The translations under genes were made by a program, and so were the position numbers. From Polysphondylium violaceum (lineage: Eukaryota > Evosea > Eumycetozoa > Dictyosteliales > Dictyosteliaceae): a stretch of DNA of 23,536 bases. The notes under the pieces are model-generated. The model saw only the letters and a program-made list of their open reading frames with translations. It made no database searches and was not told where the DNA came from. The DNA lies in the NCBI GenBank assembly GCA_000277445.1, contig AJWJ01000371.1, positions 1 through 23,536 on the forward strand. The letters are read 5' to 3'. This document shows positions 21,815-23,536 of this stretch, one piece after another. Position 1 is the first letter of the stretch; the number at the start of each line of letters is the position of its first letter.

Positions 21815-23141
21815 TTATTCTTGCATTTCCTTCATCCTTTTCAACCTCTGATACATAAAATAATGGTCCTCCGGGGTCAATTGTTCGTTTGGGATGGTGT
21901 GAGCTATTAGCTCCTCCATTCTCTTCTTTTTTGAAACTAGTAAAGTAATTTGATTGTTGAGTAATTCTTGTTGAATTGTCTTTTTTTGAATGATTTTTTC
22001 TATCTCCTCAATATCAAATATATCTTCATCTTTTGATCCATCCTCAACATTTGAATTTAACAATTCTAAATATTCTCTGGGGGTTTGTAATGAGCTAGTT
22101 GGGTTTACCTTGTAAATAGCTTTCAACATTTTATTCGCGGGTATGTACTCATTTTTTCTTCAAATAAATATATATTAGTATCGTTCCTAATCATGATAAT
22201 ATTGGATAGATATACTTACTTGGTTTGGGCTATAGATTTCACGGTGCTCATCAACAGTGGATTACCATTGTAATCAGTTGATGATATAATGGTTTTTGAT
22301 GTTGATGTGGATGAGGCTTGCACGGTATTTCTTACAGATAAGTGCTCAAGGATTTCTGCACGAGATTTATCTAAATATTAAATTAAATGTAAGTTAACTA
22401 ATAATAAATCATTCATATAATATATATAATTACCATCTTCTTCTTTTCTCATTTGAGATTTAAGCTCTTGTAACTTTCTCTTATTTTCATTTTGAATGGC
22501 TTTGATTGCTTTTTCTTCAACCTTTTCTTTATTTTGGCCTTCTTTGTGGAGGTCCGGGAAATTACAATTGCCAGTACATCTAAGTTTGTCTGTGCAAAAA
22601 TGACGCATTCTTTCTTTGGCTTTGGTGAACTCCTGGCTAGTAATTTTGTATGTATGGCATATGCCACATTTATGATTTCCTGAGCTAATAGAAACTAATT
22701 TGAATTCATCTAGATAATTTTTTTATAATTAATTAAATTAATATGCATAAATAAAGATAACATCCATATTTGACAATACGTTTACCTACTTGGTGAAATA
22801 ATAACACATGGAGTGTATTTTTTTCTCCAATCTGTTATAGAGGAGAAATCGAATTCGTTGAAACCTTTAGGTTCAGTTATATCTCTCTCTACAATTATTG
22901 ATTCTTGTATTAGAGATGGGGTGTGAGGGGGTGATGTTTGGGATGGAGGTAATGTTTGAGATGGTGGGTGATCGATATCAACTTGGCAATTCTCACAATT
23001 ATTACCATTATGACAAAATTTTGAGCACTTATTATTCAAAGATTGACAGGGACAATATCTAACGCAACGTCCTGTACAATCACATCCCCCTTTTTTGTTA
23101 ATTTTTCTCTGTATATTTGGCGTTAATAATATTTGCTCCAT
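21815..23141 (-). CDS. CXC-domain (tesmin/MSL2-type) putative DNA-binding protein (4 exons, 373 aa)
   Basis: Exons on the minus strand are 23141-22790, 22709-22434, 22370-22220 and 22157-21815, which sum to 374 codons with the stop. The first three introns are GT..AG with A+T-rich bodies; the last acceptor (TTTGAAG) is the weakest but alone keeps the frame. Residues about 18-53 are a CXC domain: GGCDCTGRCVRYCPCQ, then NNKCSKFCHNGNNCENC, nine cysteines as in MSL2-type and related CXC domains, which bind zinc and contact DNA. A Pro/Ser/Thr linker follows. At about residues 132-165 comes a second Cys/His cluster, CGICHTYKITSQEF, then RHFCTDKLRCTGNCNF, likely another zinc-binding unit. After it there is a charged helix (KEKVEEKAIKAIQNENKRK) and an acidic/helical C-terminus. 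A role as a chromatin or transcription factor is inferred. The whole-gene model is good; the exact last acceptor is less certain. Confidence 0.82.
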
Positions 23142-23441
23142 AACATATATATAATGTACAAATGTATAAGTGTATATAAAGAAAGAGATAACTGCATAAA
23201 AAAAAAAGATGTTGTGCTCACATTGACTTTGGGATTACAACTCAATAATTATGATGTTACCATTACTATTTTAAGAAAAGAGCTCATCATATCGTCATAA
23301 AGAACTATGTTCTTTTATTCTTTTAGAAACTTCATGTGAAATTCTGTATCCTGGCATACACAGAGTAAATAATTTTACCAAGTTGTTTTAGATACATAAT
23401 AATAAACTACTTTATCACATACATATATATTTTTCTATAAA
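23142..23441. promoter_or_regulatory. Probable divergent promoter at the right edge
   Basis: About 300 bases lie between the ATG of the CXC gene (minus) and a possible ATG at 23442 (plus). It holds an A run at 23199-23208 and a small inverted repeat at 23297-23318 (AAAGAAC, TAT, GTTCTTT, with further pairing outside). I see no convincing small RNA. Confidence 0.4.
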
Positions 23442-23536
23442 ATGAATACAAGAAATATTAAAATGACTACGCGTGTTTCAACATTTGGAATTAAAAAGAA
23501 AGATTATCTTGACAGAAGATTGGCTTCTGCCAATTT
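23442..23536 (+). CDS. Possible 5' end of a gene, cut by the window edge
   Basis: An open frame starts at ATG 23442 (a second in-frame ATG is at 23463) and runs to the window end without a stop. It reads MNTRNIKMTTRVSTFGIKKK, then DYLDRRLASANF. Composition shifts here from A+T-rich spacer to mixed codons with CG-containing words, which supports real coding sequence. The segment is too short to name a family, and a minus-strand reading is not excluded. Confidence 0.45.
   Translation, partial: MNTRNIKMTTRVSTFGIKKKDYLDRRLASAN

Noticed and set aside
22492-22683. Plus-strand open frame opposite exon 2 of the CXC gene
   Set aside because: It is antisense to the charged helix and cysteine cluster, which have the better coding signal.
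1-23536. Mobile elements, virus-like elements, CRISPR arrays, rRNA or tRNA genes
   Set aside because: I found no reverse transcriptase, integrase, transposase or capsid motif, no long terminal repeats, no regularly spaced repeats and no structural RNA signature.

Overview
The window is nuclear DNA of a social amoeba, most likely a Dictyostelium species close to D. discoideum. The non-coding DNA is extremely A+T rich with long A and T runs. Proteins carry poly-asparagine and poly-threonine tracts encoded by AAT/ACA repeats. Introns are short (53-115 bases), A+T rich, and begin GTAAGT, GTATGT or similar. The protein families are also typical of dictyostelids. The species is inferred from composition and families, not from a database match.

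Layout, left to right. (1) 91-4322, plus: a four-exon gene for a protein with an N-terminal START lipid-binding domain, what looks like a second, diverged START-like module, an F-box and a C-terminal WD40 region. (2) 4422-5883, minus: a three-exon UNC-93-like membrane protein of the MFS superfamily, convergent with gene 1. (3) 5884-6996: a divergent intergenic region holding a decayed coding-like stretch and a marked inverted repeat. (4) 6997-11462, plus: a five-exon type I cell-surface protein with signal peptide, EGF-like module, ComC-like membrane-proximal region and one C-terminal membrane helix. (5) 11623-13836, plus: a five-exon WD40 protein of the WDR20/DMWD/CreC family. (6) 13837-16221: about 2.4 kb with no gene I can support, but with clusters of G/T-rich elements. 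(7) 16222-19659, plus: a five-exon ELMO-domain protein that carries ankyrin repeats in place of the usual PH-domain tail. (8) 19782-21518, minus: an apparently intronless gene for an unrecognised acidic, coiled-coil, probably nuclear protein. (9) 21815-23141, minus: a four-exon gene for a CXC-domain, probably DNA-binding protein with a second cysteine cluster. (10) 23442 to the window edge, plus: the possible start of another gene.

The exon joins were worked out by hand. For every multi-exon gene the chosen joins keep the frame, and the summed exon length is an exact multiple of three. The genes are not an operon. Shared themes are inferred only: ubiquitin-system scaffolds (the F-box/WD40 protein and the WDR20-like protein), cell surface and Rac signalling (the EGF/ComC-like protein and the ELMO protein), and nuclear factors (genes 8 and 9). 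I saw no tRNA, rRNA, CRISPR array, retroelement or virus-like element. The most unusual items are the START-START-like-F-box-WD40 protein, the ELMO-ankyrin protein, the CXC protein with its extra Cys/His cluster, and the relic plus hairpin in the 5.9-7.0 kb region.
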